This document shows positions 62,864 to 64,000 of a stretch of DNA of 64,000 bases, piece by piece (the first letter of the stretch is position 1; each line of letters starts with the position of its first letter). Below the pieces are notes generated by a model. That model had not been told where the DNA came from. It searched no databases and saw nothing but the letters and a program-made list of their open reading frames with translations. This DNA comes from Streptomyces sp. MMG1533 (GTDB taxonomy: Bacteria; Actinomycetota; Actinomycetes; Streptomycetales; Streptomycetaceae). The stretch lies in the NCBI RefSeq assembly GCF_001279775.1, contig NZ_LGDG01000235.1:4887-68886 (forward strand), written 5' to 3'. The position numbers were made by a program, and so were the translations under genes.

Positions 62864-63628
62864 TCAGAACCGCCCGGCGCCCAGGTCCCGTGACACCGCG
62901 CGGGCGCAGTCCCGGACCGCGGCGATCAGCTCGGGACGCAGCTCACCGTCCCTGCACAGCCGCTCCACGGCGCCGGTGATGCCGACCGCGCCCACGGGCA
63001 TGCGCCGGCGGTCGTGGATGGGTGCGGCGATGGAGGCGACGCCCTCCCAGGTCTCTTCGACGTCGGCCGCGTAGCCACGCGCGCGCGTGATGTCGAGGAT
63101 CTGCTCGAACGCGTCCAGTTCGCAGACGGTCCGGTCCGTGAACGCCTTGCGGTCGCTCTCCAGCGCCTCGCTGTGCGCGACCGGATCGTAGGCCGAGAGG
63201 ACCTTGCCCAGTGCCGTGCAGTGCAGTGGCTGCATGGCCCCGATCTCCAGTACCTGCCGACTGTCGTCCGGCCGGAAGACGTGGTGCACGATCAGCACGC
63301 CATGCTGGTGGAGCACGCCCAGATGGACGCTCTCCCCGCTGGAGCGGGCCAGGTCGTCCGTCCACACCAGGGCGCGCGCCCGCAGCTCGTGCACGTCCAG
63401 ATAGGTGGTGCCCAGGCGCAGCAGCTCGGCGCCCAGCTGGTAGCGGCCCGAGGCGTCGTCCTGCTCCACGAAACCCTCTTGCTGGAGGGTGCGCAGGATG
63501 CCGTGTGCGGTGCCTTTGGCGAGGCCCAGTGACGAGGCGATGTCCGAGAGGCCGAGCCGCCGCTCGCCGCCCGCGAGGAGCCGCAGCATCGCGGCCGCCC
63601 GTTCGAGCGACTGGATGTTCCGTGCCAT
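62864..63628 (-). CDS. gylR: IclR-family glycerol operon repressor
   Basis: This 254-residue protein starts at ATG 63628 (MARNIQSLERAAAMLRLLAGG). The winged helix (LGLSDIASSLGLAKGTAHGILRTLQQEGFV) is at the N-terminus. The C-terminal effector domain contains LHCTALGKVLSAY and GYAADVEETWEGVASIAAPI. In S. coelicolor GylR represses the gyl operon and itself until glycerol-3-phosphate is available. The paired operator-like sites here support the same loop. Confidence 0.95.
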   Translation of the reverse strand: MARNIQSLERAAAMLRLLAGGERRLGLSDIASSLGLAKGTAHGILRTLQQEGFVEQDDASGRYQLGAELLRLGTTYLDVHELRARALVWTDDLARSSGESVHLGVLHQHGVLIVHHVFRPDDSRQVLEIGAMQPLHCTALGKVLSAYDPVAHSEALESDRKAFTDRTVCELDAFEQILDITRARGYAADVEETWEGVASIAAPIHDRRRMPVGAVGITGAVERLCRDGELRPELIAAVRDCARAVSRDLGAGRF

Positions 63629-63681
63629 CGCCGTACTGCCTCCGTCCCCTTCGACCGCCGATCTGCGACGCTCGCTGCCGC

Positions 63682-63707
63682 CGTTCGGCAATGTCGAACA
63701 CTACCGG
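63682..63707. promoter_or_regulatory. Candidate GylR operator upstream of gylR
   Basis: On the minus strand this reads GTTCGACATTGCCGAAC, nearly a palindrome (15 of 17 positions), preceded by CCGGTAG. It lies 54-79 bases before the gylR start and matches the glpF site. Confidence 0.65.
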
Positions 63708-63856
63708 TCCATGCCGACCTCCCGCTAACGGTCGGTCCGAAACTGTTGCGTCACTCGTATCCCGTGAGTGACCTTGCCGCCATCCTCGTCCGCCCCGTGG
63801 ACGCTGCTGACCAGCAGGGCCCGCCCCGGTTACCCTGGCGGCGTGCGCCCCCGGGG

Positions 63857-63897
63857 AGAGTGCCACGGGTGGCGCAAAGCCGACAGCCGTCGCACTT
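63857..63897 (+). ncRNA. Possible structured leader of metH
   Basis: AGTGC (63859-63863) and GCACT (63892-63896) can close a helix around the small hairpins GCCAC/GTGGC and CGAC/GTCG, ending just before the metH ribosome site. I cannot match it to a known riboswitch class; it may be chance in G/C-rich DNA. Confidence 0.25.
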
Positions 63898-63915
63898 CGA
63901 GGGAGCCCTTTTCAT

Positions 63916-64000
63916 GGCCTCTGTGCCGCCGACCCCTTCCGCCGACAGCCGGGCCCGTGTGTCCGCACTCCGAGACGCGCTCTCCTCCCGTGTGGTGGTC
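63916..64000 (+). CDS. metH: Methionine synthase, N-terminal fragment (cut by window end)
   Basis: Only 28 residues are visible: MASVPPTPSADSRARVSALRDAL, then SSRVVV. This matches the start of actinobacterial cobalamin-dependent methionine synthase as I recall it (RVSALREAL-RVVVADGAMGTML), and the position next to gylR agrees with S. coelicolor metH (SCO1657). A GAGGGA ribosome site lies before the ATG. The rest lies outside the window. Confidence 0.7.

Overview
The window looks like a piece of Streptomyces chromosome. It has very high GC with third-position G/C bias, chaplins, mycothiol ligase (mshC), an F420-type oxidoreductase, a glycerol (gyl) operon under an IclR regulator, and the short G/C-rich repeats common in this genus. 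From memory, the right part (about 34.9-64 kb) follows the order of the S. coelicolor SCO1675-SCO1657 interval: chpH/chpC, corA, phosphomutase/DUF3090/SCO1664/mshC, parJ, glpD-glpK-glpF-gylR, metH. I could not check that alignment here.

Region 1 (1-29.0 kb, + strand) is an extracellular/cytoplasmic contractile injection system (eCIS, PVC/Afp-like). The order is sheath (cut by the window edge), inner tube, a gp26-like hub-assembly chaperone with two CxxC pairs, a Pro/Ala-rich protein, a Pvc16-like cap (DUF4255), an AAA+ ATPase (Pvc15-like), a small Asn/Ser-repeat protein, a 2289-residue DUF4157 protein, a small acidic gene, CIS tube protein, LysM protein, hub (GPD-like), spike (gpV-like), PAAR tip, gp25, two large baseplate J-like proteins, a tail-I-like protein, a DUF6519 protein and an N-acetylmuramoyl-L-alanine amidase. 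Many of the genes overlap by 1-10 bases, so it reads as one translationally coupled operon. The most interesting part is 6.27-13.86 kb. The giant protein starts with a DUF4157 domain with an intact HELLH motif, passes through disordered, helical and very basic segments, and ends in a nuclease-like region plus a helix-hairpin-helix. A small gene of lower GC follows it inside the operon and is a candidate immunity gene.

Region 2 (29.0-34.7 kb, - strand) holds an orphan Pls/PosA-type NRPS, an M1-type peptidase overlapping its end, and a tRNA-Leu(GAG) gene.

Region 3 (34.9-49.8 kb) holds an M20 hydrolase, a short chaplin and a long LAXTG chaplin with strong terminators, DUF5703, an acidic conserved protein, a RecD2-like protein that has lost its Walker motifs, an aldo/keto reductase, a repeat-rich 0.95-kb gap, an F420-type oxidoreductase, a ferritin-like protein, CorA, and the phosphomutase-DUF3090-SCO1664-mshC group.

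Region 4 (49.8-58.4 kb) looks like more variable cargo. It has a Gln-rich protein with a subtilase, a Tat-exported SMP-30-like protein, a PAC2 (ParJ-like) protein, a FadR-type regulator, an eroded nucleoside-salvage operon (permease fragment, phosphorylase, amidohydrolase) and a SUKH protein.

Region 5 (58.4-64 kb) is glycerol uptake and catabolism: glpF (facilitator), glpK (kinase) and glpD (dehydrogenase) in one operon, gylR upstream, matching palindromic operator-like sites in front of glpF and gylR, and the divergent start of metH.
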